Source: Fusarium oxysporum f. sp. lycopersici 4287 (taxonomy: Eukaryota > Ascomycota > Sordariomycetes > Hypocreales > Nectriaceae). From it: a stretch of DNA of 64,000 bases. The notes under the pieces were generated by a model. The model was not told where the DNA came from, ran no database searches, and saw nothing but the letters and a program-made list of their open reading frames with translations. The DNA lies in contig NC_030986.1 in assembly GCF_000149955.1 (NCBI RefSeq), forward strand, positions 3,163,185 to 3,227,184. The letters are read 5' to 3'. Both the position numbers and the translations under genes were made by a program. Below, in pieces: positions 44,558 through 57,901 of this stretch (position 1 is the first letter of the stretch; each line of letters starts with the position of its first letter).

Positions 44558-47500
44558 TTACATGGGCATCAACCCTATCCCGCTCTTCTTGAGCGTCTTT
44601 GGGGCGCTGCCGGAGGTTCTGCCTACTGTCGATGAGCCGCTAGCTTTACGGCTGGAGCTGGCACCAGTACTTCTGCGTTTTGTCACGCCACTTGTAGGCT
44701 TCTTGCTGGGGTATCTTTTCCCCCCTGTGTACCTCTTCGTGCCTCCACTGCTCTTACTAGACGCTCGCGTCTTGGTCTGAGCTTGTGTGCTGCCTAGGGT
44801 CTGAAGCCTGCTGTGAAATGCCTGCACATCTGGCCTTGAGCTGCCGTTGAAGTAGTGCGAATCCTCGCCGTCTTCGTCCTCGAGGCCTTCATCATCCATC
44901 TCGACTTCCGAGCTGATAAGGTCCACCACGTCCTGATCTCGGCTATCACTCCGAGGATCCATGGCTTCTCGATAGTGATTGTAGTGTTTTTGCAAAATGC
45001 GGAGGATCCTAGGACCGTAATCGTTGACTTTGTCGGGGTCGATGCTTGGGATCCTGCGCATCTTCTCGAGGGAGGTAGTCCAATGAATAGCCATGAGTCG
45101 GAAGTCTTTGTCGGTAAACAAAGGCCTTCTCAAGCTTTTCTGGTTGCGAATCTTCTCCTCTGTTTGCTTTGCTTCCCTTACAAAACTTTCAACCATGTCT
45201 CGGTGTATTTCATCCAGGCTTCCCAGGTCGGTATCGACCAATATCGGCGGCCCGGAAGTACGAGAGGGTGGCTTCGCGGGCCGATGTTGGGGGAGATTGT
45301 CAAAGGCGTCGTCGTAGTCATCATCATCGTCCACTACAAAACCTGCATCCTCCCACGAGTATGCTGTTTGCCCAGTGTTCCCGCGATCAGTCTCGGTCGT
45401 CCGCGACTTCTTTTTCTGCCGGCCGACAGGCGAAGAAACGTACGTTGAGGGCATATTCGAGGCTTCTTCCTCGGCCGATGCCTTGCTGCCTTTCTTGGAG
45501 CGAGACTTGGGGGTTTTCTTGGCTGCACCAGGCTCCGGCACCTGAATCGACAGCATCAACCTACGTTGACCCGAGAGGAACGATCGATATGTTGGTCCAA
45601 GACGTAGATATTGAATCGCCATGCCATGGCGACCAACCTGATTATCCTCATTGAAAGCCTTTTCGGCCGATAACTTGTCGATGACTCGGATCAGCTCATG
45701 TTTCTTAAGGCCCTTTGCCATGCCATGCCACTCGTCAGAAAGTTCTGCTTCATTCGCGGGGTACTTTTTACCCAAGAGAATATCGGAGCATTGCACTGCC
45801 GTGATGCGGTTCTGGGCTTGGACAACTTTGATGGCAGCAACGGCATATTCAGAAAAGTCTTGTTGCTCGAAAGTCAACCCAGCCTTGCAGTTGTCGCAGC
45901 TTTTTCTGCATTGTGCTGCAGAAAAGTCTTCCCCAAAATAGCGAAGAATCTCAGTTCTTCGACAATCAGATTTGTTGTCACAAAAAGCCGTAACTCTATT
46001 CAGCATAGACATTTGGCGCTCTTTTTGATCGTGGCTACCATCTCCATCCGCAATCAGCTTCTTCAGGACTCTTATGTCCGCCTTTCCGTAGAAAAGAATG
46101 CAGTCAGAAGGATTGCCATCTCTGCCTGCGCGGCCAGTCTCCTGATAATAGCCTTCCAGGCTCTTTGGAAGACCATGGTGTATAACGAACCTCACATCAG
46201 GCTTGTCAATACCCATTCCAAATGCGATTGTAGCAACCACAACTTTAACATGTCCTCTCTGCCAGGAATTCTGAACCTCGACCTTTTCCTGGGGATCGCA
46301 ACCTGCGTGATAAAACCTGGCCGCGATACCGTTACCCGAGAGGCTCTCAGCAACCTTTTCAGCGTTCTTTCGTGAGATAGTATAGACAATTCCACTCTGA
46401 TTTGCATATCTGGAATGAATAAGAGAAGAAATTGCATCCATAACCTTCTCGTTTGTTGTCTTCGGGCGGACTTCGTAGTACAGATTCGGGCGGTTGAAGC
46501 TTTGTGAGAAAATCTGGCAGTTGTCCATTCCAAGGTTGTGCCTGATATCGACAATGACATTCTTGGTCGCGGTAGCTGTGAGGGCCATAACAGGCACTCC
46601 TGGGTACTTTTGGCGTACTTGACCAAGTATCTTGTAGTCTGGGCGGAAATCATGACCCCATTGACTGACGCAGTGTGCCTCATCGATCACAAGACGTGCG
46701 AATTTCCCTTTACGATGAAGCGTTTCCAGCCCGCTGTTGAAATTGACATTTTTGCTCACCATCTCCGGGGTAACATATAATAGTTCCAGAAAGTGTTCCG
46801 GGCTTTTCTCATTGAAAGCACTCATGACTTGCCTCTTGTATTCAGCTGAGCACTCTCCATTGAACGCAACGGCCTGTATCCCCAAAGCTTTCATATGATC
46901 AACCTGGTCTTGCATCAGGCTGAGCAATGGCGACACAACAATTGTGACACCACGAGTTTTTCCAGTCTTGACAACAGCCGGCAGTTGGTAGCACAGTGAC
47001 TTGCCGCCGCCCGTCGGCATTAGTACAAAGGCATCTTGGCCTCCAAGCGTAGCATTGATTGCCTCGAGCTGGTTGCAACGGAAACCCTTCATTCTGAACC
47101 GATCTTTAAGCATCCTCTGGACCTCGGATGACCATGGGTACTTCATCAGCTGGGCAGGGATCGCTTCAGAAGCCATCAAGGGTAGCGACTTTTTTGATAT
47201 CGCTCGTAACTTTGCCGCTGCTGGCGCATTACCTGACGTCTCTGAAAAGATCTTTCTCTGGTCTTGCGATTCGGGTGCCAGAGATTGACGGGTCTCGTAG
47301 TCCTGTGCAAAAGCGAGCATCTCCTCATCGTCGCTGAAATCACTGAATTCATCGCACGCTCGGTGATGTGTCGCTTGCGGCGTCCGTCGGCTACTACTAC
47401 TCAGATGCGGGAATATGTTTGGAGGCCGGGCCTGGGTACGAGACTGAATGTCTTCCGGATCCGACGGCTCTTCGTCACTGACATCAAACTCTGCATCCAC

Positions 47501-49564
47501 AGGGATGAGACTTGCTGGCCTAGATTTAAGTATCCGTCCCTGTTGATAAGGCGCTCCTGACGCTCTTGTAGGATCTCTTGGGAATAGTGCAGAAGGGTCG
47601 TCATCCTCCTGTGAAAGAACGCTTAGCCCTTGCGATGCTTCAATTCTAGAGGCTGGGGGGTTCCAAGCGTTTGTTTTGGGTAACTGAGTCTGATGAACCA
47701 CTTGTGTGCCCGTTTCGCTAGCTGGGATGGCATCTCGCGAAGCCATCGACATATTGACATTGTTTTGAAAGACGGGTTGAGTACCTAGTACGACAACTGG
47801 TGCAGGGGCTGGACCAAGATGTGAGGTCTTAGTGGTCGCAAGAAACCCGCCAACATCGAGCCTAGCATCCCGAATGCTTTTAAGGAGGCCATCTTCAACT
47901 TCTTGGATTTCATCAGTAAGATCATCTAACCGAACTTCGTCCTCGTCTGTATCGAGACTCTCCTCATAGGCTTGAGCGATCTGCTGGGCCAGCCTCTCTC
48001 GTTTCTCGCCGAGGATTCTGTATTCTTCGACTGGGCCAGCGAGTTCAGCGATAGCAGATCGTTGCCGTTTCAGACGCTCCTTCTCAGCCTTGACCTCTGC
48101 ACGCTGCGGTTTCGACCATCTTTCGTTTATTGCCTGCGAAAACTTCTTTCCATTTTCTTGAATGAGTCTATCGAGAAACTCCGCCCAATTGGTCAAGGCA
48201 TTTGAGTCGGAAGCCAATTGCTTGAGGAGAACCGGTTCTTGGCTGGAGGGAGGAAAGGCCCCGCCACGTGACTCGTGAAGACTATCGCCAGCTATCGGTC
48301 TATTGGACTGTGAGCTGTTTGTTGTGCTTGTTGGCTCGCCAGTAATAGTTGAGCCAGACGAAATTTGACGTTGGGAGGTCGTATGGAGGTCAATCTTGAC
48401 AGCCGATATAGGAGGCTTGAGCTCCGGCGACTCAACGCTGTCGCTTCCGACCGTGGAAGCCTTCAAAATAGTGAGAGAGTCATTATGAGACGGCGGTGTA
48501 AGAAACTCGTCATCAGAGTCGGGAATAACTAGCTCATCCCCTGTAGGTATTGTATTTGGCGGTAGTGATGGTGCTCGAGGTGGTGATTTGGTATCTCCAG
48601 AGCTTGCGGGTGCCTTCAATGGGTTTGTAGAACCTTTCAGGTCCTGGTTGGACTCATTTAAGGGGGCTGTTCTCTTTTCGCGGACAAACTGGTTGCGAAC
48701 CCGAGTTGAAGGCGACAACATAACATGGTCTTCCTCGCTAATTGATGGGATGTCGCGGATTTGACGAGCTCGAGTACTAGACAGTCCATTCTTGCGTCGA
48801 GCGGATCGTGTCGGGCTTGGAGGTGGAGGTTCGGTGCCTAGAAGTTCGTAGACGTCGGGTAGATCACCGAAATCGCTAAATTCCTCTTTGGAAATCTCAT
48901 TGCTCTTCCTCTTCCTACCGCTTGACACGGCCGGCTCGGGTTCTGGTCGAGTCGCATAGTCTTCGCGCCATAGCTTCACGTCACTATCGAAAGACAATGA
49001 ATCGGAAGAAGCAAAGGTATCGTCGGTCAAGTCCATATAATCGATACCGCCAGTCTTGAGCTCTGGGAAGTCGGGACTACTCGTGGGCTGTCGGGCTGGA
49101 GCCGACACTGGAACTTGTGTTTTTTCGGGTGGCGACTCATTCGATCGTTTGACAATAACATCTCGCTGGGTTGAAATGTCCTGAGTGGCAGCTGAAGGCG
49201 TAGAGAATTGCTGTGGTTTGGAAACAAGGCTGGGTTTCTTGGCTTTCGAGCTGAGCACAAGGCGTCCCATGGCGTCTTCCTCGTCGTCGAATATCACCTG
49301 GTCCGTCTGCCGCGATATTGGACCCAATCCAGCCCGTCCATTGGATGTACCGGACGCGTCGCTTCTCCCTCGAGTAACGACTTCGGGGCGGTCAGATGTA
49401 GTAGTCCGTATGTTCTGTCGTGCTTGGGAGCTTGAGTGTTGAGATTGAGGCAAGCTAATCTGAGAAGAGTCGCTACAGACTGGAAAAGATGGCGTTACAG
49501 GCTTGGAGCAGGCTTGATCATTCAATAGCCAGGACAGATGCTCGGCAAGGTTGTTGCGAGTCAT
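44558..49564 (-). CDS. SGS1: RecQ-family DNA helicase, Sgs1/BLM/QDE-3 type
   Basis: An uninterrupted 1668-codon frame. The N-terminal 800 residues are acidic, Ser/Pro-rich and largely disordered, as in Sgs1 and BLM, with a coiled segment near 500. The helicase core has Walker A TGGGKS (about 850), [17 protein letters not shown] (about 958), TATAT, and the [10 protein letters not shown] motif VI. The RecQ zinc site (CRKSCDNC, about 1220) and a winged-helix region follow. An HRDC-like helical domain lies at about 1440-1510 and a basic Ser/Lys tail ends the protein. Together with Top3-Rmi1 this family dissolves double Holliday junctions; the Neurospora relative QDE-3 also acts in quelling. No intron is needed. 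The start is the only ATG near the 5' end. Confidence 0.92.
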   Translation of the reverse strand: MTRNNLAEHLSWLLNDQACSKPVTPSFPVCSDSSQISLPQSQHSSSQARQNIRTTTSDRPEVVTRGRSDASGTSNGRAGLGPISRQTDQVIFDDEEDAMGRLVLSSKAKKPSLVSKPQQFSTPSAATQDISTQRDVIVKRSNESPPEKTQVPVSAPARQPTSSPDFPELKTGGIDYMDLTDDTFASSDSLSFDSDVKLWREDYATRPEPEPAVSSGRKRKSNEISKEEFSDFGDLPDVYELLGTEPPPPSPTRSARRKNGLSSTRARQIRDIPSISEEDHVMLSPSTRVRNQFVREKRTAPLNESNQDLKGSTNPLKAPASSGDTKSPPRAPSLPPNTIPTGDELVIPDSDDEFLTPPSHNDSLTILKASTVGSDSVESPELKPPISAVKIDLHTTSQRQISSGSTITGEPTSTTNSSQSNRPIAGDSLHESRGGAFPPSSQEPVLLKQLASDSNALTNWAEFLDRLIQENGKKFSQAINERWSKPQRAEVKAEKERLKRQRSAIAELAGPVEEYRILGEKRERLAQQIAQAYEESLDTDEDEVRLDDLTDEIQEVEDGLLKSIRDARLDVGGFLATTKTSHLGPAPAPVVVLGTQPVFQNNVNMSMASRDAIPASETGTQVVHQTQLPKTNAWNPPASRIEASQGLSVLSQEDDDPSALFPRDPTRASGAPYQQGRILKSRPASLIPVDAEFDVSDEEPSDPEDIQSRTQARPPNIFPHLSSSSRRTPQATHHRACDEFSDFSDDEEMLAFAQDYETRQSLAPESQDQRKIFSETSGNAPAAAKLRAISKKSLPLMASEAIPAQLMKYPWSSEVQRMLKDRFRMKGFRCNQLEAINATLGGQDAFVLMPTGGGKSLCYQLPAVVKTGKTRGVTIVVSPLLSLMQDQVDHMKALGIQAVAFNGECSAEYKRQVMSAFNEKSPEHFLELLYVTPEMVSKNVNFNSGLETLHRKGKFARLVIDEAHCVSQWGHDFRPDYKILGQVRQKYPGVPVMALTATATKNVIVDIRHNLGMDNCQIFSQSFNRPNLYYEVRPKTTNEKVMDAISSLIHSRYANQSGIVYTISRKNAEKVAESLSGNGIAARFYHAGCDPQEKVEVQNSWQRGHVKVVVATIAFGMGIDKPDVRFVIHHGLPKSLEGYYQETGRAGRDGNPSDCILFYGKADIRVLKKLIADGDGSHDQKERQMSMLNRVTAFCDNKSDCRRTEILRYFGEDFSAAQCRKSCDNCKAGLTFEQQDFSEYAVAAIKVVQAQNRITAVQCSDILLGKKYPANEAELSDEWHGMAKGLKKHELIRVIDKLSAEKAFNEDNQVGRHGMAIQYLRLGPTYRSFLSGQRRLMLSIQVPEPGAAKKTPKSRSKKGSKASAEEEASNMPSTYVSSPVGRQKKKSRTTETDRGNTGQTAYSWEDAGFVVDDDDDYDDAFDNLPQHRPAKPPSRTSGPPILVDTDLGSLDEIHRDMVESFVREAKQTEEKIRNQKSLRRPLFTDKDFRLMAIHWTTSLEKMRRIPSIDPDKVNDYGPRILRILQKHYNHYREAMDPRSDSRDQDVVDLISSEVEMDDEGLEDEDGEDSHYFNGSSRPDVQAFHSRLQTLGSTQAQTKTRASSKSSGGTKRYTGGKRYPSKKPTSGVTKRRSTGASSSRKASGSSTVGRTSGSAPKTLKKSGIGLMPM

Positions 49565-50880
49565 GAAGCCGACACTATGATGTCGGAGCGTCTTTCAGCT
49601 GCCTTTGTCAGAAACATCGAGTAGTTGGTATATTGTGATATCTCGAGTCGTGGCAAAATGATTGAATTTGGAAAAGCTCTGCTTGTTATCATGGCCCAGG
49701 GTTCGAAGGTGGCTGTCCCGCTCTAGCGCGTCACGCGTTTGGTACTAAAGTGGGAGGTGCGAGAGCACGTGATTCACTGTTCTGCCTTAATTTACTGCCA
49801 ACTTTGAAGTATGATTTCAAATTTAGAGACGTGCCATTCTAGCGGTAGGCATTCAGCCTCTGAATGGCTCTCTTTTTATTTGTTTCTATTGCATAAGGTA
49901 CTAGGTAGCTTTCATTGTTACCACCAAATACCGAAGCATGTCATGGCGCAATTGCGGTTTTATACTTCATAACGTTGTTTGCAACTCAATCGTAGAGGTA
50001 TATTCAAGCTACATGGACGAACAGAATAGAATGGTTACTTATCTAAATGAAGATAGCGGAAGACAACAGATGGATGTTTCATAATTTGGTATGGGTCTGC
50101 ACCGAGATCGTATGTTATATTCAATCAATTGACCTGCACTACTAAAATAGTGTGTATTTAGTCAAGCTCTTGACTGATCAGTCAGTGTCGATTCAAGTGG
50201 AATTTAGGGGTTTTCTGCCTGACTAAAATCCCAAAGAGTCCATCGCCGACCATTTCACGACTTCTGGCGGGAAATAATTCCAATTCACGCTGTCTCACCG
50301 CAACCAGACCATTGAATGTGATAACGATCATCTCAATAAGTAGATGCTGCCTTCCAAGCCAGGCATCAGTGGGTCTCTTTGGTCAAGGTGTTGGCCAAGA
50401 TCACGAGCTTTCGCGTGTTGGTTGCTCGCCATTTTAGGCAGCACATACCCCTGTACCCCAGGAAGCTGCCACTAACACGCGTTGTGGGACGCGGTCTAAC
50501 CTCACTGACATTTAGCCGTAGGGTAGTGGGGTAGACTTCTATTGATGGCGGTAGGGATGGCTTCAGCTGGTCAGGTCAAAGAGGAGGGGTTGGCATTTGG
50601 GCAAGTTCCATTCATGTGTATATAAAACTGTTGAGAAGTCCTCTCTTGCTCGGGTGTTCTTTCTCTGAGTACCTAAGGCGATCTAATAGCTTGATATCAT
50701 ATTCGTTTGACTACTGCAACAAGATCACTTTGTGTCATCTGCATTGAACGAGCTCAGTACTTCGCATTTATACACGTTTTCTCTCCCCTATACACCCTCA
50801 GCCTCCTTGTTTTCTCTATTTCCCACCCTAACCTTCAAGCTCTTTTCTACTACGTCCAGAATTCCTGATCTCCAGCAAAA
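49565..50880. other. divergent intergenic region, RecQ helicase to ankyrin gene
   Basis: This 1.3-kb stretch holds ACGCGT (49733-49738) and CACGTGAT (from 49766) near the helicase. The 230 bp before the ankyrin gene are TC-rich leader-like sequence. No gene seen. Confidence 0.5.
49733..49771 (-). promoter_or_regulatory. MCB-like ACGCGT and CACGTG upstream of the RecQ helicase
   Basis: ACGCGT (49733-49738) lies 169 bp before the helicase ATG and CACGTG (49766-49771) 202 bp before it. ACGCGT is the Mlu-I cell-cycle box bound by MBF, which drives G1/S expression of replication and repair genes. Function is inferred from position and gene class. Confidence 0.35.
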
Positions 50881-53800
50881 ATGGCCGGTCTCCCAAAGCT
50901 CCCTGCTCCTCATTCGGAGCTGGCGAAGTACATCTTTGACCACAAAGACATAAACATCACCGAAATCATGGAGCCATATCGCGAGTATGAAGCGAACTTG
51001 CGATCTATATATGCACAAGATCGCCAGAACCCAATCCTCGGTGACCCCTATCTCAATGTGGTTCCACTCTTTACTGAGAATACCAAGTTCATCACCACTC
51101 GCGCACGTAATCTGGACGCCGAGTCTGACGAGGAAAAGTCAAAGTACATAATGGCTCTTCCAGATGATAAGCGTCGTGCTCATGACTCCCCTGCGACGGT
51201 TGCGAACCTCGAAGAGTTCCAGAAGAACTTCAACATATTCTCAGAATCATCACTGGCTGACTTAGACTGGTCAAACGTTGTGGCTGCTGGTTCTTCAGTC
51301 GTCAACTGTCTTCTGCCTGTCCCTAAAGAGTTCAACACAACCAAAAGAAAACTTCGAGAGTATTACCACGAGAAGTTCTGCCCTGCTTCCGATGTTGATC
51401 TCTTTCTGTATGGGCTCAATCACGATCAGGCCATCGACAAGATCAAACAGATTGAACAGGCAATCAAAGATGCTCTTTTGAATGAGGTAACAGTCGTGAG
51501 AACAAAATATGCAATTACAATTGCTAGTCAATATCCTGTTCGTCACATTCAGGTACAGAAACCCACACTGCCTCACGTCTACCATAATGATCACTGATTG
51601 TATTCCAGATTGTTCTCCGCGTCTACAAATCTGTTAGTGAAATCCTCACTGGCTTTGACATTGACGCTGCAGGTGGAGCATATGATGGAACTCAGGTAAG
51701 TCAGCATACGTCATGAGAACACATTGTCTTAGCAAGGGGGTCCGGAGTTTTTGGCTTGGTCTAACGGGACTCAGGTATATGTGACTCCCCGGGCTCTCGG
51801 AAGCTTCATCACGCAAATCAACCACATTGATCTTACTCGTCGAAGCCCTTCTTACGAGAATCGACTGTCAAAGTATTCACACAGAAACTTTGAGGTCTAC
51901 TGGCCTGAACTCGATCGAAACCAGATCGATCCAACCATCTTCGAAAGAAGTTTCAGAAGAACTCTAGGCTTGGCTCGTCTCCTTGTTCTTGAACGACTTC
52001 CAACCACCACAGCTCGAGATACTTATCTCGACAAGAGACGTGAGGAGCGAGGCCGGCCCAGGGTTTATAGATCCCACCAGGTCCTCCACGGCAACATCAA
52101 GGACTATCATGAGGATGAAATTGCTGATTGGTTGTCTGAGGAGGACGTCAGTAACTATCATACCTTCACTGTGCCTTATGGGCAGCACTTCAATGCCAAG
52201 CGGATCGAGAAACTCTGTTATACGCGCGATCTTCTTCTCAATGCAGAATGGAACCAGCCCGATGATCGAGAGGTTTACCTGCATCGCCACCCTGCATTCT
52301 TTGGGCGTGTAGAAGACGTGATTGAAGACTGCTGCGGCTGCTGCCCAGAGGCTGTTACGGACCAGGAAAAGGAGGTTGCAGAGAAGGAGGCTGAGATTTA
52401 TATCAAAGGCAAAGTCTCCTTCTTGATCGATGACCCTGGTCGACAGCAAATTGGTTCTTTCAACCCTCTGACTGAGCAAGACTGGACTGATATGGCGTAT
52501 GTGGGTAACGTTACCAGGCTTTGCCAGTCGATCGTCGATGGTGACGTTGACGACGTATCAAACTGGCTAAGCCAGGAAGATGCCGACCCTAACAAGAGAG
52601 ACTACACTGGCAGAACCCCTCTCCACCTCGCCGTGATGACATCGACGCCAGAGGTCATTAAGTGTCTTGTTGAGCGTGGTGCACGGCTGACTGCACGACT
52701 GGCGGATGGCAAGAATGCCCTACACCTCGCTGCCTCACGAGGTGATGTGGAGATTATCAAAATTTTGATGGAGAAGTCAATCGAAAACGAAGAGGCTGAA
52801 GAGGAACGACAGGACAAGAAGCGCCGAGCAGCAAAGAAGCCCAGTTCTGACAATAATGACGGGGTTCGTAACGAGGGTGCTGCATCAGATCCCGATGGAG
52901 AATCAGATGGCGAGATTATTGATGACGAGACAACAGATGCCGATGCCGCATCTATGACTACTGGGTCTTTCGTCAAGATAAAGCAAGTTGAAGCAGAGAA
53001 TGCTGAGGATCTTGTTCCCGAAGAGTCATCAGACGAGCCGGATTTCTTCAATGTTGACGCCTTAGCATGGGATCTCCAGTGTTCTCCTCTTCATCTTGCC
53101 ATCGCAGAAGGCAACGAGGATGCTGTCAGGGTTCTTTGTGATGTAAGTGAAATCAAATCTGACTCCCTAACCTAGATGTCAAGGAGTTTTTACTGACAAA
53201 TACTACGCAGTACGGGACCGATTCGATTCTGCCCGTCAAGTCTCTCGCGGAACATGGCGACAGTCGTGTGATTCTGACACTAGTTCTGGCCTTGACACTG
53301 CCTAACGACAAGGCCAAATCGATGGCAAATCTCCTCATGCGACTCGGTGCAACATCTGCCCAAGCTGATTCAAAAGGATGCACTGCTTTCCACAGATATG
53401 TTGAATCTGGAGAGGTGGAACTCATCGATACGCTCCTGGATAACGATAAGACGGGCATCAAGGCAGCTATCAATCACATGGTCTGCGATGGAAGTTATTG
53501 GAACGCAGAGACTATTGCTCCGATCAACACTGCGGTTCAGAGTGGTGATGTCGCTTTGGTGTTGAAGCTGCTGACTGCTGGTGCTGCAGCTCACATCGAC
53601 TTCGATAATTGGTTGAAGTCCGCCAAGGTCTCCGACATGTCTGGGCGCCTGGGCAATCTGGAGACCAACCAGAAGATGTATAAGGAGACTGTGGAACAGC
53701 CATTAATCACCGCCATCCGATCTGGTCGCACAGACGTTGCAATCAAGCTTCTTGAAGGCGGCGCCGACCCAAATTCACTGAATACAGAGACACATCGGCT

Positions 53801-56788
53801 AATCTTCAATGAGTATCAGAGAAACTGGAACAAGGGTCAATCAGCTTTAGACCTGATCCAGAAGTCGCTGAAGAGTCTTCGTGGATTCACCGTTGAAACG
53901 AACGGACCTGTGAAACCAAGGGAGATCCCAGGGATGGATGAATTCCTGAGCCACTTCACTCCTGGAAGTTACTCTCATTGGGTTGTTTCAGAGCAAGTTG
54001 GGAGTGAAAAGAGGTCATTCGCGTCTCGTCTCAAGCGATATGAGGAGGATATCAAGAAGAATCCAGAGCCTAAAGGAGTTCCGGAAAAGCTGGAAGCAAT
54101 CAAGGAGCTGTCAGCAGGCTTCAAAGCCCTTGAAGAAGAACTCATAAGCCGAGGTGGGAAAACCTTTGATGAGTTGCATCCTGACATCAAGACGAATCTG
54201 AGGAACAATGCCTCAAGCACAAGTAGCCGAATCAAGGACGAGAAAAAGGCCATCAAGCCTTTCGAGTTTCACTTCTCATTCAACAATGACCGTGATATGA
54301 CGGAAAAGAGAAGAGATGGCTACATTGAGCTGTAAGTACATCCAGATCGCTTTTCATTGTCTTATCTAATTGGAACAGAATGGAGGCTGCGTGGGCGGGA
54401 GACATTGAGAAGGTCAAGGAGCTCTCCCTTCAAGCCTGGGGTGCCGAAAAGGATCAACCACCGCTCAAGATCGCTGTCTCAGATAACATGGGCAACACTC
54501 CTTTCTCGGTAGCCTTCCTTCGAGGACACCATGACCTAGCAAGGGCTTTGCTTGAAATTGTAAAGGCACAATGGTCTCCACCCAAAAAGGATAAGGTCCG
54601 CTTCAGAATGGAGGCTGGCAACGAAGATGAGGAGTATGAGTCTGATTCCGATGACTCTGATAACTCCAGCGAGAACGAACCACGAATAGTGTCTGAGAAG
54701 GTGCAGGACAAGTTCACCATCGACGATATTGGGCATGTTTCTATGGAGGTGGAGTCTCATACCAAACCCCTCCAAATCATATGTGAATCGGTTCCAAGCT
54801 GGTTGATTGAGAAGGAGAAGGTTGTGTACCGATATCAGAAGAGAAGCTTATTCGTCCACACGTTCGACACCAACGATACTACTGGCCTCAAGCTCCTTTT
54901 GGACTTGGCACAACACTATTCAGGTCAGAAGTTTGAAGGCGATGACGCCGATCAAGAGGACGAAGGCTCGACCTGCAGCTTTACCTTCCCCCAGTCGGAT
55001 TTCAAGTGGGCAGTTGAGCACGGGAAGACTCAATTGCTCGCCCTAGTGATCAAACGGACTGGGGCAGGCATACCACTCGATCATCTCGTCAAGAAGAGTG
55101 GTGTCGAGCTGAAGCGAAAGCCGCGATATTACCAGGGGCTGACCGTCTACGGCAGGAAAAGGTACGAAGTAACGTCCATCGTCTTATTTACTCACCACTA
55201 ATTCATTTCACAGAAAGGATTGGGCAAATGCTGGACGTGGTATGGTTATCAAAAGCAGCGGACTGAGGACGCCGCCTCTTCTCCATGCTGCTCTGGGTGG
55301 TAGTGTGGAGAGCGTCGAACTCTTCCTTGGAGATGCCCCGCATAGGTTGTATGGCGAGTTTGCCAAGTCCAAGGCCTCCAAGGAGGACTCAAGATTCAAG
55401 CATTTGAAGGAGAGTCCTGGCGGATTCGACCGCGCAATCTCCAAGTGGCTTGGAGCTGATAGTAAGCACTTCAACCAAAATCTTTACAAACAGTACTGAC
55501 TCTGTTGACAGATGATCTCGTGATTCATTGCGCGGTTTTGGCGTATCCTGGAGACAATGCTAACGAGCTGCTTGATTATCTTGTTGAAACTTGCCCAGAC
55601 TTCATCGAGAAGAAGAACTCTGAAGGTGATACACCGCTGATGGTAGCTTGCCGCCTTGGAAGAATCGACGCAGTCAAAATCTTGCTAGCAGCCAATGCGG
55701 ATCAGTCGGCTCGGAACCAAAGGGGTGAAAACATCCTCCATGCAGCAATCGAACGCAGCCCCAAGGCATATCAGCTTCGTGAGCTTCTGGACCTCTTGGA
55801 CTCAGGCCTTCGCAGCCATCTTTTCCTCCAGCGAAAGAACCTCAACGAGAACGGCACCACCCCCGTACACGCTTGGATTTCCCAAGTTTCAGGAATGACA
55901 CTTGGTGCCGACAATCGCAACAATTACCGCAGATATAACGGCTCAGGGTATGCTAAGCCATACATTGGCCAAGAGAAGGAATTGGTCCTGATGCTCAAGC
56001 TCCTTCTCGAGTATTCCAAGGGCGAGGAACTCGAGATGCTCAACGGTGCAGGGGACACGTGCCTTCACACGGCGATTATGACTGGCATGATTGCCGCTGT
56101 TCGCGTCTTGGTAGAATTTAAGCCCAGCCTTGTCTACCGGGAGAACGCCGTCGGTCGGACTCCTGCTGAGCTCGCGCATGACAAACTCACTAGCCAGAAG
56201 TTTACCATGCCTGACAAGCCCAGCATCAAAGACCGAAATCGTGTCCACGATACCTTGCGAAAGAACTCGGAGGAGTTTATCCAGGAGGCCGCCATGGACG
56301 CTCATTCAACAGAGCAGAGGAGATCGCTCGAAAGTCTGGGGCTCAGTGACACCTACAAGCCACAGGAAGTTCCTCTGATTTTGGCTTCCATGGGTGTTGA
56401 GAAGAATCGTTCAAGCAAAAGGCTCGAATCCCGAAGCATCGATCTCGTTTTATGGGATCTCTGCCGCACCACAATGAAGCAGCATCCCGGGAAACGCCGG
56501 TTGGTAAGCTTGAATGAAGCCAATGATGTTGCTAAGAGATTGGGTGAGAAGTACTCAGCGTCAAGGTATTTCAGCGTTCAAGCTCGGGTTGACGACGAAG
56601 AAGTCGATCCCGATGAAAAGGAGTCCGGCACAACGATTGATTTTGCTGTCCAGGAGATGAAGTCTCGTCTGTCTCAAGCCTGGGAGACGAAGCGACGCCA
56701 TGGCTCAAAAAACAGTTCGTCGGGCTCTGATTACGGTCGTTCTTCCAGTTCCGATGAAAGTTCCGATATTTATGAATCACTGTATTGA
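50881..56788 (+). CDS. giant ankyrin-repeat protein with nucleotidyltransferase-like N-terminal region
   Basis: Seven exons (50881-51552, 51609-51695, 51775-53142, 53211-54331, 54379-55161, 55214-55461, 55512-56788) join in frame to 1851 aa. Residues about 130-330 form a conserved-looking globular region: AAGSS (about 135-139), a SDVDLFLYGL motif with Asp171/Asp173, then a strand IVLRVYKS and GFDIDAAGGAYDG with Asp241/Asp243, then YVTPRALGSF..IDLTRRSPSYENRLSKY. The Gly-Ser, Asp-x-Asp, later-Asp order mimics polymerase-beta-type nucleotidyltransferases. Ankyrin repeats follow at about 529-600, 690-710, 760-880 and 1395-1620, between charged linkers. I recall this head in fungal, protist and giant-virus ankyrin proteins. 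Catalytic activity is an inference; the partner and substrate are unknown. Confidence 0.82.
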
Positions 56789-57086
56789 GTGGTGTCTATG
56801 TTGTGGCCATCAAGGCAAAGGATTTGATTTTCTTCTCAAATATGCATCGAGTCTTCAATCGATACTTAACAAGCTTGCACTTGGGGACTTTGGGGTTTAT
56901 TTACTTATTATACGGCTGTCATGTTTCTTTTTCCGTTTTCACATTTTGAGACGAAAATGAATTGTTGATATGAGATGGTCCTAACTAATCATGAAATATC
57001 ATTCGTAAAAGAAAATGGGAACGCCATTGTGTTTAACTTATCTCTCTCAACTTGTAAAGCAAATCGCAAAAGTGTGTCAAACTCTC

Positions 57087-57901
57087 CTATGAGACATAGA
57101 CAACTGCCTGAGGTGCACCATCACCCCAGATTCCAATAACTGCCATGGTGAAACCCAGAGCAGAGAAGGCTGTTCGTGCAATGTAGCTGTGGACAAGGCC
57201 CTCCACCTCCACTCTCACCCCCTCGCCGTTGATATCATCAATATCTTCCTCACTGGCAGGCTCACTGTGAGCGTCGCCTAAAACCTCGTAGCTAGCCTCC
57301 ATTTTAGCTCTTGGGGATTGCCGAGGCGCCGATGATGCGACATGTCGGGGAGCAGGCGCGGGGATTAGAAGGGGAGCGACGAATGAGAGGGTGGCGAGGA
57401 GACCTGTATAGAGAAGGTAAGGGTGGCGAGAGGAGCGGGGAGCGAGAGCAAAGCTGATGAGGAAGGGCGCAGAGGCGAGAGAAGTGAGGGCGAGGATGGG
57501 TGTCTTGAGAGCAGCGTTTAGAGAGGTGAGACCGTGGGAAGCGGAGTTAGAAGAGGGAAGTCGGAGTAGGACAGGAAGGGCGAGAGAGGTGATGGAATAA
57601 GAGACACCCTAGAAGACAAATATTAGCAAAGATTGGTAAGAACTCGATGGTATGTGAAGCAGTATGCGAAGCAGCATGCGACGAGGCATGACAACATAAC
57701 ATGATTACGCCAGGCCATAGACAAAGAAAGGTATATGCTATGTTCAGTTCTTTGCGAGCGTAGATGTGATAGAATTCTGTGACATCACTTGATACACAGG
57801 CTGCTAGGGTCAATGGTAGAATCCGAACGTACCGTCAGTAAGCCCAGCGAGACGGTGCCCACAAACTTGAGGAGCGAAACGCTCGTTCCTGTGGCAGTCA
57901 T
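57087..57901 (-). CDS. ATG33: mitophagy factor Atg33-like mitochondrial membrane protein
   Basis: Two exons, 57833-57901 and 57087-57608, are split by a 224-bp intron and give 196 aa, against 197 in yeast Atg33. Hydrophobic segments lie at about residues 9-30, 55-75 and 85-100, and one at the C-terminus. Two stretches carry the identity: R-HPYLLY in a loop between membrane segments and a C-terminal AVIGIWGDGA, matching HPYLLY and VIGVYGEG in yeast. The region between them is acidic and polar. Atg33 is an outer-membrane protein needed for selective mitochondrial autophagy in starved or stationary cells. The family is fungal-specific and fast-evolving, so the match is short but distinctive. It is convergent with the ankyrin gene (298 bp). 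Confidence 0.8.
57654..57689. repeat. three imperfect 12-bp tandem units inside the ATG33 intron
   Basis: Units gtgaagcagtat, gcgaagcagcat and gcgacgaggcat follow without gaps within the 224-bp intron. This slippage could explain why the intron is about four times longer than its neighbours. Confidence 0.7.
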
